Shown here: positions 6,663 through 15,918 of the stretch, in pieces | Layout: the number at the start of each line of letters is the position of its first letter | How positions within the stretch are numbered: position 1 is the first letter of the stretch | Origin: an uncultured Mobiluncus sp. | GTDB taxonomy: Bacteria > Actinomycetota > Actinomycetes > Actinomycetales > Actinomycetaceae | DNA length: 45,698 bases | Assembly (NCBI RefSeq): GCF_947254095.1 | Contig: NZ_CAMYBV010000016.1 | Location: 1 to 45,698, forward strand | Direction: 5' to 3' | The notes under the pieces: model-generated | The model's input: the letters and a program-made list of their open reading frames with translations, nothing else | What the model was told of the DNA's origin: nothing | The model's database searches: none | Translations under genes and position numbers: made by a program

Positions 6663-8198
6663 ATGAGCGAAATCACGAATCCCTTGCAAGACCTTGAAAA
6701 CGGTGTTGAACCGCGGATTTTAACCGGTTTGACCTATGACGACGTGCTGTTATTGCCTGAGGTTACTGATGTGATTCCCGCCGAAGTGGATACCTCTACT
6801 CGCTTTTCCAAAGAAATCAAGCTGCATATTCCGCTGATTTCTGCCGCTATGGACACGGTGACTGAATCACGGATGGCGATCGCTATGGCGCGTCAGGGTG
6901 GCATGGGAATTTTGCACCGCAATCTCTCCATCGAAAGCCAAGCCCAACAGGTGCGCCAAGTGAAACGTTCCGAGTCAGGCATGGTGACCGATCCCGTCAC
7001 TATCGGCCCTAACGCCACTATTGAACAGCTCGACGAACTGTGCGCCAAGTATCGGGTGTCGGGCTTGCCGGTCGTGACTGATGACTACGAATTGCTGGGA
7101 ATCATCACCAATCGCGACTTGCGTTTCGTGCCCGCCGCCCAGTGGAGTACCAAGACAGTGCGGGAATGCATGACGCCAATGCCGCTGATCACCGGGCGCA
7201 CCGGTATTTCTCGTGAAGAAGCGATGAAGCTGCTGGCGGAAAATCGCATAGAGAAACTGCCTTTGATTGATGAAAACGGCAAGTTGACCGGCCTCATTAC
7301 GGTCAAAGACTTTGTCAAGACCGAGCAGTTCCCGCACGCTACTAAAGATTCCCAAGGTCGTTTGGTGGTCGGTGCCGCTATCGGTTACTGGGGCGACGCG
7401 TGGGAACGCGCCCAAGCCCTGGCAGAAGCAGGCGTGGATGCCCTGATTGTAGATACCGCTAACGGCGGGGCCAAGCTGGCTCTAGAGATGATTACGCGAA
7501 TCAAGAACGATTCGGGGTTCTCCGGGGTGCAAGTTGTGGGCGGTAACGTCGCCACCAGGGAGGGTGCACAAGCCCTGATTGATGCGGGCGTTGACGGGGT
7601 CAAGGTCGGTGTCGGCCCGGGGTCCATTTGTACCACTCGCGTGGTGGCTGGGGTGGGGGTGCCCCAGATTACTGCCATTTTGATGGCTGCCGAAGCATGT
7701 GCCCGCGCGGATGTGCCGCTCATCGCCGATGGCGGTTTGCAGTATTCCGGCGATATTGCCAAAGCCTTGGTCGCTGGCGCTCAGACGGTGATGCTGGGTT
7801 CCCTGTTGGCAGGCTGTGAGGAATCCCCAGGTGAACTGGTGTTTATGAACGGCAAACAGTGGAAGCACTACCGCGGAATGGGTTCGCTCGGGGCCATGAG
7901 TTCGCGCGGCCGCAAGTCCTACTCAAAAGACCGTTATTTCCAGGCCGATGTCTCCAGCGACGACAAGATTGTTCCCGAGGGCATTGAAGGCCAGGTTCCC
8001 TACCAAGGCACCCTCGGCTCGGTGGTGTATCAGCTGGTGGGAGGGCTGCACCAGTCGATGTTCTATACCGGGGCACATACCATTGAGGAGCTGCGCCATC
8101 GGGGTCGTTTTGTGCGTATCACCCAAGCAGGATTGCGAGAATCACATCCTCATGATGTTGAAGTCACCGTGGAAGCCCCGAACTATCAACGTCACTGA
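6663..8198 (+). CDS. guaB: Inosine-5'-monophosphate dehydrogenase
   Basis: GuaB oxidises IMP to XMP with NAD+, the committed step to GMP, as a cytoplasmic tetramer. The 511-residue protein has the TIM-barrel core interrupted by a tandem CBS (Bateman) domain around residues 100-225. The catalytic loop GPGSICTTR has the nucleophile at about Cys323. The IMP-binding DGG and the flap region RGMGSLGAM are also present. Length and domains are typical. AAGGAAGG lies just before the ATG. It heads a same-strand series through the exonuclease, yhhQ, tgt and guaB3. The divergent whiB neighbour and downstream guaB3 follow the order seen in mycobacteria. Confidence 0.97.
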   Translation: MSEITNPLQDLENGVEPRILTGLTYDDVLLLPEVTDVIPAEVDTSTRFSKEIKLHIPLISAAMDTVTESRMAIAMARQGGMGILHRNLSIESQAQQVRQVKRSESGMVTDPVTIGPNATIEQLDELCAKYRVSGLPVVTDDYELLGIITNRDLRFVPAAQWSTKTVRECMTPMPLITGRTGISREEAMKLLAENRIEKLPLIDENGKLTGLITVKDFVKTEQFPHATKDSQGRLVVGAAIGYWGDAWERAQALAEAGVDALIVDTANGGAKLALEMITRIKNDSGFSGVQVVGGNVATREGAQALIDAGVDGVKVGVGPGSICTTRVVAGVGVPQITAILMAAEACARADVPLIADGGLQYSGDIAKALVAGAQTVMLGSLLAGCEESPGELVFMNGKQWKHYRGMGSLGAMSSRGRKSYSKDRYFQADVSSDDKIVPEGIEGQVPYQGTLGSVVYQLVGGLHQSMFYTGAHTIEELRHRGRFVRITQAGLRESHPHDVEVTVEAPNYQRH

Positions 8199-8241
8199 GG
8201 CTAGGGATTTTCGCCTCCAGGGTGTGTGAGAGACTTTGGCT

Positions 8242-8964
8242 ATGAATGAAATGAACCATATGAATGCCCCCTGGCTTCATCAGGAAGTCTTGGGTTTCGA
8301 CACGGAAACGACCGGTGTCTTTACGTCCCGCGACCACATCGCCACGGTGTCGTTAATCCGCAGGACAAACGGCGAGGATGCGCCGCTTTACTGGGTCATT
8401 AATCCGGGCGTTCCCATGCCTCCCGCTGCCGGGCGAGTCAACGGCCTGACTGATGAATATTTGCAGGCTAACGGGGTTGATCCGCGCGTTGGCCTCGAGG
8501 AAGTTGCGGGTATTCTCGCGGAAACTATGCTGCGGGGAGTGCCCGTCGTCGGTTTCAACGTCACCTTCGATTTTGCGATTTTGGAAGCGGAACTGAAACG
8601 TCACGGTTTGCAAACGTTGCACCAACGCTTGGAGGGACAGTTAGAGCCGATTGTCGATCCCTTGGTGCTGGACCGAATCTTGGATCGCTATCGAAAAGGG
8701 AAACGTAACTTGGCCTCCGTATGCACCGCCTACGATTTGCCGTTACGTGATGATTTCCACAACGCTCAAGCCGATGTTGCCGCGACTTTGGATTTGCTCT
8801 ATGCCATGTCTGAGCGATTCCCGGAATTGCTGGAAATGGGCCCCGGGGAAATTATGCGGTTCCAGGCGGAGGGCCACAGTCAATGGGCTCAGAGTTTCAA
8901 CGAGTTCATGGCGGCGCGAAAACCGGACTTTCACCCGGTATCCTTGCGCTGGCCGCAGTTTTAA
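8242..8964 (+). CDS. DnaQ-like 3'-5' exonuclease (DEDDh family)
   Basis: This protein of about 240 residues has the exonuclease fold of DNA polymerase III epsilon. The three motifs are FDTETTG (Exo I), NVTFDFAIL (Exo II) and HNAQADV (Exo III, with the DEDDh histidine). The GLTDEYLQ segment between Exo I and II is typical of DnaQ proteins. No polymerase, BRCT or UvrC-like domain is attached, so it is a stand-alone exonuclease; trimming of DNA or RNA ends is possible and the substrate is unknown. The ATG at 8242 is chosen over an in-frame TTG at 8236 because the GAGAG purine stretch is then about nine bases away. Confidence 0.9.
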   Translation: MNEMNHMNAPWLHQEVLGFDTETTGVFTSRDHIATVSLIRRTNGEDAPLYWVINPGVPMPPAAGRVNGLTDEYLQANGVDPRVGLEEVAGILAETMLRGVPVVGFNVTFDFAILEAELKRHGLQTLHQRLEGQLEPIVDPLVLDRILDRYRKGKRNLASVCTAYDLPLRDDFHNAQADVAATLDLLYAMSERFPELLEMGPGEIMRFQAEGHSQWAQSFNEFMAARKPDFHPVSLRWPQF

Positions 8965-9011
8965 CGCCCTTTGAGGGATACGTCAGGTTTAAGAGTAGGG
9001 GAGAATAATCA

Positions 9012-9788
9012 GTGAAATCGACCGAAAGGTCTGAACAGGCAGTGCGACCGGTGGTTAACTTCGTGGCTGCGGGTAAGGGCCGTTTTTTTGATATCTTCAT
9101 GACCTTGTTTGTAGCGCTGCTGCTCATCTCGAACATCTCCGCCACTAAGCTCATCGGGGGACCGTGGGGATTGATTTTTGATGGGGGAGCCGTCATGTTC
9201 CCCTTCACCTATATCCTGGGAGACATTCTCTCGGAAGTCTATGGATTCCGTGGAGCTCGCCGAGCGGTGCTGACTGGGTTTGGGATTTCTATCTTGGCTT
9301 CGGCCCTGTTTTTCCTGGTTGCCAAAGCGCCGCCGGCCAGCGGAGACTTCATCACGCCCGCTTTTTCTCAAGTTTTCGGGTTCGTTCCGCGTATTGTGGC
9401 GGCTTCCCTTGTGGGGTATGTGCTGGGGCAGCTGTTAAATGCCCTGGTGCTGGTGCGGATTAAAGGCCGCACCGGAGAGCGTTTCCTCTGGATTCGCATG
9501 ATTGCCTCGACCCTGGTCGGGGAGCTGGTAGACACCCTCGCGTTTTGCACCATCGCTTTTGCCGGGTTGATTTCGGGGCCGGAATTTTTCAACTACGTGC
9601 TGACCGGTTACGTGTACAAGTGCGCGTTGGAAATCATCATGTCGCCGCTCAGCATTCAGGTCATCGGGTGGGTGAAACGCGGCGAAAAAAATTATGTACC
9701 GATTGATACAGAATTGCCCGTCGCACTGTCTCAGGGCCCAAATAATGGACCAATAGGTACAGAAACCGCTTCGATGGAACTTTCTTAA
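9012..9788 (+). CDS. yhhQ: Queuosine precursor transporter, YhhQ/VUT family
   Basis: This 258-residue integral membrane protein belongs to the YhhQ (vitamin uptake transporter) family, which imports preQ0/preQ1 and in some lineages queuine. Several hydrophobic helices are visible (FMTLFVALLLISNI, MFPFTYILGDILSEVYG, TGFGISILASALFFLVA, and more). The family hallmark is the LGDILSEVYG stretch near residues 69-78, and a late helix contains TLVGELVDTLAF. The GTG start follows GGGGAG by about eight bases. The tgt gene begins 17 bases after it and almost certainly shares its mRNA, giving a transport-plus-insertion pair. I see no queC, queD, queE or queF in the window, consistent with salvage. Confidence 0.92.
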   Translation: MKSTERSEQAVRPVVNFVAAGKGRFFDIFMTLFVALLLISNISATKLIGGPWGLIFDGGAVMFPFTYILGDILSEVYGFRGARRAVLTGFGISILASALFFLVAKAPPASGDFITPAFSQVFGFVPRIVAASLVGYVLGQLLNALVLVRIKGRTGERFLWIRMIASTLVGELVDTLAFCTIAFAGLISGPEFFNYVLTGYVYKCALEIIMSPLSIQVIGWVKRGEKNYVPIDTELPVALSQGPNNGPIGTETASMELS

Positions 9789-9805
9789 CCTGGAGTGATG
9801 CTTTA

Positions 9806-11119
9806 GTGAGTGAATACTTTGAGGTCGTGGCTCGTCTGGGTCAGCTGGGGCGAGCAGGGGTTATTCACACTCCACACGGAGACATTCCCACCCCCGCTTT
9901 TATACCGGTCGGTACAAAAGCAACAGTGAAGGCGCTTATCCCTGAGATGGTTCGGGACCTGGGTGCGGCGGCGGTGCTGGCTAACGCTTACCACCTCTAC
10001 CTACAGCCAGGACCGGAACTTGTCGATATGGCAGGTGGGCTGGGGGCTTTTATGCACTGGGAGGGGCCAACTTTCACCGATTCCGGCGGATTCCAAGTCC
10101 TCAGTTTGGGTGCGGGATACAAGAAAGTCCTCAGCCAGGAATTCGCCGCCTCAGCTCGGGAACGTAGCGCTTCGCGCAATCACGGTAACCATGAACGCTC
10201 CGGGGACAAACGCAAACTTTTAGAACAGGCGGAAGAAGCCGCGGAACTGTCGCCTCCCGATAAACGCCAAGCTCACCCCGGCTTAGCGCGGGTTGACGAC
10301 GACGGCGTTAATTTTCGTTCGCACCTAGATGGGTCCAAACATCGGTTTACCCCGGAAATCTCGATGCAGATTCAGCACCACTTGGGTGCCGATATTATTT
10401 TCGCCTTCGATGAACTAACTTCCCTGTTGCATTCCTACGACTACCAGGTAGTTTCCCTGGAGCGGACCCGAAAATGGGCGGAGCGCTGTCTGGCGGAACA
10501 CGAGCGTCTCACCATAGAGCGTGCCGACAAGCCTTATCAGATGCTTTTTGGAGTGATCCAAGGTGCGCAATGGGAGGATTTACGTCGGAAAGCGGCACAC
10601 GACCTCGGGGAAATGGAAATCTCGGGGCGGTGCTTTGACGGATTCGGTATCGGAGGCGCCTTGGAAAAGGAAAATCTCGGTGTGATTTGTTCCTGGGTGT
10701 GTCAGGAACTGCCTGAGGACCGCCCACGTCACCTGTTGGGGATTTCAGAACCGGAAGATTTCTTTGCCGGCATCGAAAACGGAGCTGACACTTTCGACTG
10801 CGTATCGCCGTCTCGTGTGGCTCGTACTGGAGCGGCGTATTTACCCACCGGCAGGACGAATATGGCGCGGGCAGCATTTCGAGAGGACTTTGGCCCTCTC
10901 CAGGAGGGGTGCGGCTGCTATACCTGCACAAACTACACTCGTGCCTATCTTCACCACCTGCTGAAGGCTAAGGAAATGCTGGCTTCGACGCTGCTGACCA
11001 TCCACAACGAGTATTACACCGTCCACTTGGTTGACAGTATTCGTCAGGCTATTATCGCAGGTGGGGACGCGTATCGAGATTTTAAACAACAGACTTTAAG
11101 CAGGCTGGGACGGGAATGA
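9806..11119 (+). CDS. tgt: tRNA-guanine(34) transglycosylase with a central insertion
   Basis: Tgt exchanges guanine at position 34 of GUN-anticodon tRNAs for a queuine-type base. Key elements are FTDSGGFQVLSLG (about residues 89-101), the FDCVSPSR segment carrying the nucleophilic Asp, and the zinc site CGCYTC followed downstream by TIHNEYY. The protein has 437 residues versus about 375 in E. coli. The excess is mostly one charged, low-complexity insertion of about 55 residues (about 103-160) between SLG and the VNFRSHLDG strand. The substrate-selectivity loop reads GIGGALEKENLG rather than the GGLAVGE of preQ1-using enzymes, so the base used may differ. GTG start after GGAG; coupled to yhhQ. 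Confidence 0.93.
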   Translation: MSEYFEVVARLGQLGRAGVIHTPHGDIPTPAFIPVGTKATVKALIPEMVRDLGAAAVLANAYHLYLQPGPELVDMAGGLGAFMHWEGPTFTDSGGFQVLSLGAGYKKVLSQEFAASARERSASRNHGNHERSGDKRKLLEQAEEAAELSPPDKRQAHPGLARVDDDGVNFRSHLDGSKHRFTPEISMQIQHHLGADIIFAFDELTSLLHSYDYQVVSLERTRKWAERCLAEHERLTIERADKPYQMLFGVIQGAQWEDLRRKAAHDLGEMEISGRCFDGFGIGGALEKENLGVICSWVCQELPEDRPRHLLGISEPEDFFAGIENGADTFDCVSPSRVARTGAAYLPTGRTNMARAAFREDFGPLQEGCGCYTCTNYTRAYLHHLLKAKEMLASTLLTIHNEYYTVHLVDSIRQAIIAGGDAYRDFKQQTLSRLGRE

Positions 11120-11192
11120 CCGTTGCGGTATGAGAATGGCGGGAAAACGTGTACCCGGTAACGCTAGAGACTCCCGCTGGGGCGCATTTTGG

Positions 11193-11198
11193 TAGGCT
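11193..11198 (+). promoter_or_regulatory. Putative -10 element (TAGGCT) of guaB3
   Basis: TAGGCT ends six bases before the guaB3 ATG, and there is no Shine-Dalgarno sequence, so a leaderless transcript is likely. No good -35 hexamer is visible. Confidence 0.5.
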
Positions 11199-11204
11199 GA
11201 ATCC

Positions 11205-12323
11205 ATGAATGATGAAGTTCAGATTGGGCGCGGCAAACGGGGGCGTCGAGCCTATTCTTTTGATGAAATCGCGGTGGTGCCCTCTCGCCGCACGCGAGAT
11301 CCTCGTGACGTGTCACTGGCCTGGCAATTTGACGCTTATTATATGAAGGTTCCGGTCATGGGGGCACCGATGGATTCGGTGATGAGCCCCCAGAATGCCA
11401 TCGCCTTGGGAAAAATGGGCGGAGTTGGGGTCTTGGACCTGGAAGGGCTGTGGACCCGGTACGCTGACCCCCTGCCCTTGTACGAAGAACTGGCAGAACT
11501 TGACGAAGTCGGAGCCAAAGCTACCGCCAAGTTGCAGGAAATTTACACCGAACCCATTAAGCCGGAACTAATGCGGGCCAGGCTAGAGGAAATTAAAGCC
11601 GCTGACGTCATCGTGGCCGGGGCGATGAGCCCGGCCGGCACTCAAAAACTGTGGGACTACGTGGCGGATTCAGCGCTGGATCTGTTCGTGGTGCGCGGTT
11701 CCACCGTGTCTGCAGACCATGTGTCTTCCCAGGTAGAACCCCTCAACCTCAAACAATTCGTGCATCAGTTGGATATTCCGGTCATTGTCGGGGGAGTGGC
11801 CACCTACACCGGAGCGCTGCACCTGATGCGCACCGGTGCGGCCGGAGTGCTGGTGGGATTCGGCGGGGGAGCCGCCTCCACCACCCGCCGCACCATGGGG
11901 ATTCACGTGCCGATGGCGACGGCGGTAGCGGACGTGGCGGCGGCACGGCGGGATTTCTTGGATGAATCTGGCGGCAGGTATGTCCACGTTATCGCAGACG
12001 GCGGCATTGGTCTTGCTGGCGACGTGGTGAAAGCTATCGCTTGCGGGGCTGACGCCGTGATGCTGGGAAGTGCTTTGGCCAGGGCTTACGAGGCACCCGG
12101 ACAGGGCTGGCACTGGGGCAGCGAGGCACACCACTCCACCTTGCCGCGCGGTTCTCGGGTCAAGGTCGGCACTGTCGGCACCATGGAACAGGTTATGTTC
12201 GGTCCTGCCGACAACGCCGAAGGAACCCTTAATATGATGGGAGCCCTGCGCCGGACGATGGCCACGACGGGTTACACCGATGTTAAGGAACTCCAGCGAG
12301 TTGAAGTGGTCACCAGCTATTGA
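11205..12323 (+). CDS. guaB3: GuaB3-family IMP dehydrogenase-related protein
   Basis: This 372-residue protein is the TIM-barrel IMPDH relative commonly found beside guaB in Actinobacteria. It has no CBS domains. The N-terminus RAYSFDEIAVVPSRRTRDP and the GAPMDSVMSP strand are typical of GuaB3. The loop that holds the catalytic Cys of IMPDH (GPGSICTTR) reads GFGGGAASTTR here, so the nucleophile position is Ser225. The IMP-phosphate motif ADGGI is kept. The reaction is therefore uncertain: it may be catalytically altered or regulatory. Its stop codon overlaps the start of the following ABC transporter gene by four bases, implying coupled translation. Confidence 0.9.
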   Translation: MNDEVQIGRGKRGRRAYSFDEIAVVPSRRTRDPRDVSLAWQFDAYYMKVPVMGAPMDSVMSPQNAIALGKMGGVGVLDLEGLWTRYADPLPLYEELAELDEVGAKATAKLQEIYTEPIKPELMRARLEEIKAADVIVAGAMSPAGTQKLWDYVADSALDLFVVRGSTVSADHVSSQVEPLNLKQFVHQLDIPVIVGGVATYTGALHLMRTGAAGVLVGFGGGAASTTRRTMGIHVPMATAVADVAAARRDFLDESGGRYVHVIADGGIGLAGDVVKAIACGADAVMLGSALARAYEAPGQGWHWGSEAHHSTLPRGSRVKVGTVGTMEQVMFGPADNAEGTLNMMGALRRTMATTGYTDVKELQRVEVVTSY

Positions 12324-14038
12324 GTAACTCCCGCGTAGTCCCAAAAAAGCCAGGTAAACCCCAGTTTGCAGCGCTACAAACCGCTGCGGGTCGCCGCGCG
12401 AATCGCGTGGTACTGGGGCTGTTTTGGCTCATGACACTTGGCCTGATTACGGTGTTTGTTGCGGCAGGAGAGATTCTCGACTTTTATCTCCACCCCGAAT
12501 GGTCCTTTCCTGCCACTCTCCACTGGGTTCTCGCGATAGTGGGTATTGCCTTGGTCTTTGGGGCAAACTTTTCCTTGTCGCGGCGCTCGACCCGATCCCA
12601 GATACGTGAAGAAAATTACGTCCGAAAGACTCTTTTGACCCAGAGTTTTCGAGCTGGACCCGCGCGGATGAATCAGGAAAGCTCCGGAAAAGTCGTGGCG
12701 TTGGCAACCGAGTCAGCCGAAAAGTTTACTCGGTATCGTCAAGGGTTTTTGCCCGAGGTTCAAGGCTCTTTCAGCGCGCCGGTGCTGATAGTGGCGGCAA
12801 TGGGGATTTTTGTTCACCCCTTCCTGGCGCTGTTGATGGCGCTGTGCCTGCCGTTGGCAGCGGGGACGGTGTGGCTGTTCCAAAAGCTCTTTCGGCGTTC
12901 CTCGGCGAAATCCGCACGAGCACGGGCGGCTTTAGCGGCAAATTACTTGGAAGTATTGCAAGGACTCACAACCCTGCAGCTGCTGGGGGCGGCGGATCGG
13001 ATGGGGGACAAACTCGAGACAGTAGGCGAAGAGAATCGGCTAGCTACCATGAGCCTGCTGCGTTCCAATCAAGTCATAATTTTTGTACTCGACACCGTGT
13101 TTTCGCTATTCGTCATTACGTCCGTGGCCGCCCTGTCAATGTTCCTGGTTTCTATCGGGGAGATGACTCTGGGCAAAGCGGTGACGGCACTGGGCTTGGC
13201 GATGTTGCTGCTGGAACCGATTGACCACTTCGGGGGGTTTTTCTATATAGCGATGGGTGGACGGGGCGCCGGGCGAGCCATCTCGGGTTTTATAAACTCG
13301 CGGTTCGTGCATTTGACTGCCAGCTGCGAGGGTGCCTCCGTAGCTCTTCATGGTGATGCTGAAGTTGCGGATGAGGACATTCGTGCGGGAGATACTGAGA
13401 TTCCCGCGGTATATCTGGATAATGTTGGTGTGCGCTACGGAAGCCATCAGGTTCTGCAAGGGGTGAACCTGAGGGTGTCTTCCGGTGAACGCGTGGCTAT
13501 TGTGGGGGATTCTGGACAGGGGAAAACTACCTTATTGAACGTAATGAAAGGATTTTTGACCCCAAGTGAGGGCCGGGTTGAGGTCGCCGGTAAAACCGCG
13601 GACTTGGCACAGTGTTCGGCGTTGGTCAGCCAAAATACCTGGCTGTTTACCGGCACCGTGCGGGAAAACCTCCAGATGGCAGCCCCGCAGGCATCTGATA
13701 CCGAATTATGGGATGTTTTGCGCGCGGCCCATCTTGACGCCGAAATTAAACAGATGCCACTGGAACTGGATACTCCTCTAGGTGAAAACGGAGTGGGGCT
13801 TTCGAGCGGACAAAAACAGCGTCTCAGCCTGGCGCGGGCCATCGTGAGCGGTCGAAAAATTCTGCTGCTCGATGAAGCGACTTCTCAGGTTGATCTGAAT
13901 TCTGAGCGAAAAATTTTGGAGGCTCTCCAAGCCCTGGGGCATGACTATACACTCATCATGGTGTCACACCGCGGGGCTCTGACTGCGCTGGCAGATCGCA
14001 TTTTGCGGGTCGAGAACGGAAAGCTGGTGGAACGGTGA
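12320..14038 (+). CDS. ABC exporter, fused membrane and ATPase half (first subunit)
   Basis: This 572-residue half-transporter has about 330 residues of membrane domain with hydrophobic segments such as LAIVGIALVFGANFSL and SLFVITSVAALSMFLVSIG. An ATPase domain follows: Walker A GDSGQGKTT (about 395-403), a variant signature LSSGQKQ (about 493) and Walker B ILLLDEATSQVD (about 513-524). The H-loop SHR is present. The TTG start overlaps the guaB3 stop by four bases; no strong ribosome binding site is seen, so reinitiation is likely. With the next gene it forms a probable heterodimeric exporter of CydDC-like architecture. There is no cydAB nearby, so I do not assign a substrate or the cyd name. 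Confidence 0.85.
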   Translation: MSNSRVVPKKPGKPQFAALQTAAGRRANRVVLGLFWLMTLGLITVFVAAGEILDFYLHPEWSFPATLHWVLAIVGIALVFGANFSLSRRSTRSQIREENYVRKTLLTQSFRAGPARMNQESSGKVVALATESAEKFTRYRQGFLPEVQGSFSAPVLIVAAMGIFVHPFLALLMALCLPLAAGTVWLFQKLFRRSSAKSARARAALAANYLEVLQGLTTLQLLGAADRMGDKLETVGEENRLATMSLLRSNQVIIFVLDTVFSLFVITSVAALSMFLVSIGEMTLGKAVTALGLAMLLLEPIDHFGGFFYIAMGGRGAGRAISGFINSRFVHLTASCEGASVALHGDAEVADEDIRAGDTEIPAVYLDNVGVRYGSHQVLQGVNLRVSSGERVAIVGDSGQGKTTLLNVMKGFLTPSEGRVEVAGKTADLAQCSALVSQNTWLFTGTVRENLQMAAPQASDTELWDVLRAAHLDAEIKQMPLELDTPLGENGVGLSSGQKQRLSLARAIVSGRKILLLDEATSQVDLNSERKILEALQALGHDYTLIMVSHRGALTALADRILRVENGKLVER

Positions 14039-15918
14039 CACCATCGAGCAACGCACCCGACTCAAAGAACACGGCGCCTTCTCGCTCGACTGAGGGCAGG
14101 GGCTGTTCCTCGTCCACAGTTATTCCCTCTGAGCCAGCCGCGGCAGGGTTGCGGACAGTCGTCCGCTGGTTGCTGTCCTCGACTCGCCCAGTATTAGGGC
14201 CGGTAGCTGCCTCCACCCTCGCCAGGCTAATCGATCAAATACTGGGCATAGTCCTGTTCACCATCCCTGCGGTGTTGGTGGTGAACCTGGTGATGAGCAG
14301 TGCGGACTGCGGTTGTGTCCGTGGTGTGTCAGCCAACTTGGGGGGACTGTTGACGGTGATGGCAGGGACTGCGCTTCTGAAAGGTTTGAGTCGTTACCTG
14401 GAACAATACTGGGGTCATCTGGTTGCCTTCAAAGCCTTGGAACTGTTGCGGACCCAAGCCTACCGTGCCATTTACCCCCAGGCTCCCGCCATAGTGACCA
14501 ATAATCATAGCGGAGACCTCTTGGCGCGGCTCACGAAGGATATAGATCGTATCGAAGTATTCTTTGCTCACACTTTTGCTCCGGCGATAACCGCCTTCCT
14601 GGTTCCCGGTATTGTTACCGCGGTGACTTTCGCGGTTGCGCCCTGGCAGCTGGGCATAGCCGTGGCGGGAATTCTCATTGTAGGACTTTTGATACCTTGG
14701 TACGGTATATCTTCTGGACACATGGCCGCGCGCAATAAACTCGCAGCTCGTGGGCGTGTCGCCGCGGACGTCACGGATTCGCTGGGAGGGTTGGCGGAAG
14801 TCGTGGGATACGGCCTGTGCGAAGGGCGTCTCGCCGGCAGTGACAGGTTAGGCGAGGAACTGGTTCGAGCCAGCCTACGTGAGACTAACAAGTCAGCATT
14901 CCGCGGCGCGTTTCTCTCCGCGTGGAGAATGGCTGCGGTCCTGATCCTGCTGGCGGTGGGCGGCGCGCTCTATCGGTCAGGCACTCTCGAAATGGCTGCC
15001 TGGATAGCAATACTTTTTGCGGTTTTGCGCTGCTGGGACGGATTTAAAGCCGTAGTGGACTTCGGAACCGAACTGAATACTTCTCTGGCTGCGGCGCGAC
15101 GCGTCTACCAGTTGACTCACGCCGGACTGGAGCTTCGCGAGGGGTCGGAAAACGTGCGTCACGGCACGCCTTTGGCAGCGGAATTTAGCCATGTCAGCTT
15201 TCGTTATCCCAAACCGACCAACGCGCCCCCGCAAATTAGCGCGGCACCGGGGACTATTGAACAAATCAACCTCAAGTTAGCGCCGGGCTCGTGGACCGCC
15301 CTAGTGGGGGCGACAGGTGGCGGAAAGTCAACCCTGTCACGACTCCTGCTGCGTTTTTACGATCCCGAAGCGGGAACTGTCCTCCTGGACGGGCGCGATC
15401 TGCGCGAATATCGCCTCGCGTCCCTACGCAAAGCGGTGTCTCTAGTCAGCGCCGAGTCAACGATTTTCGATATGACCGTTGCCGAAAACTTACGTCTGGC
15501 CAGTCCGCAAGCCAGTGAAAGCCAACTGTGGTGGGCTTTGGCAATGGTGGGAATGGACGCGGAAGTGAAAGCGATGCCGGGGGGACTGCAGCACCGTGTG
15601 GCTTCGCGAGGGGCGGCTCTCAGCGGGGGACAACGCCAGAGGCTTTCCCTGGCTCGGGCCTTGCTGCGCCAATCCCCAATCCTCATCTTGGACGAGCATA
15701 CGGCGCACCTGCCTGCACCTTTAGCTACCCGCATCAACGATAACCTGCGCAGTCTGAAACCGCGCCCCACCGTCTTGGAAATTACGCACAACTTAGATCA
15801 GATTGCCCGAGCCGATTGGGTGGCGGTGCTGGATCTGGGTCACATTGTGGAACAGGGGAAACCGGAGGAGCTCCTGGCGAACCCAGAATCAGCGCTGTGC
15901 CGCCTGCGGGGCCAATAA
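14035..15918 (+). CDS. ABC exporter, fused membrane and ATPase half (second subunit)
   Basis: This 627-residue partner starts with GTG overlapping the previous stop (GTGA). A Ser-rich cytoplasmic N-terminus precedes the membrane domain. The ATPase has Walker A GATGGGKST (about 424-432), a canonical LSGGQRQ signature (about 528) and Walker B LILILDEHT. The D-loop reads AHLP where SALD is usual, and the H-loop THN is present. Together with the altered LSSGQ of its partner, this points to a heterodimer with one degenerate nucleotide site. The substrate is unknown; candidates include thiols, peptides or lipids. guaB3 and the two ABC genes overlap, so they are translationally linked although the functions look unrelated. 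Confidence 0.85.
   Translation: MTPSSNAPDSKNTAPSRSTEGRGCSSSTVIPSEPAAAGLRTVVRWLLSSTRPVLGPVAASTLARLIDQILGIVLFTIPAVLVVNLVMSSADCGCVRGVSANLGGLLTVMAGTALLKGLSRYLEQYWGHLVAFKALELLRTQAYRAIYPQAPAIVTNNHSGDLLARLTKDIDRIEVFFAHTFAPAITAFLVPGIVTAVTFAVAPWQLGIAVAGILIVGLLIPWYGISSGHMAARNKLAARGRVAADVTDSLGGLAEVVGYGLCEGRLAGSDRLGEELVRASLRETNKSAFRGAFLSAWRMAAVLILLAVGGALYRSGTLEMAAWIAILFAVLRCWDGFKAVVDFGTELNTSLAAARRVYQLTHAGLELREGSENVRHGTPLAAEFSHVSFRYPKPTNAPPQISAAPGTIEQINLKLAPGSWTALVGATGGGKSTLSRLLLRFYDPEAGTVLLDGRDLREYRLASLRKAVSLVSAESTIFDMTVAENLRLASPQASESQLWWALAMVGMDAEVKAMPGGLQHRVASRGAALSGGQRQRLSLARALLRQSPILILDEHTAHLPAPLATRINDNLRSLKPRPTVLEITHNLDQIARADWVAVLDLGHIVEQGKPEELLANPESALCRLRGQ

Noticed and set aside
12320..15918. Naming the ABC pair cydD/cydC
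   Set aside because: The architecture fits, but there is no cytochrome bd oxidase gene nearby and no residue I can use to assign thiol export.
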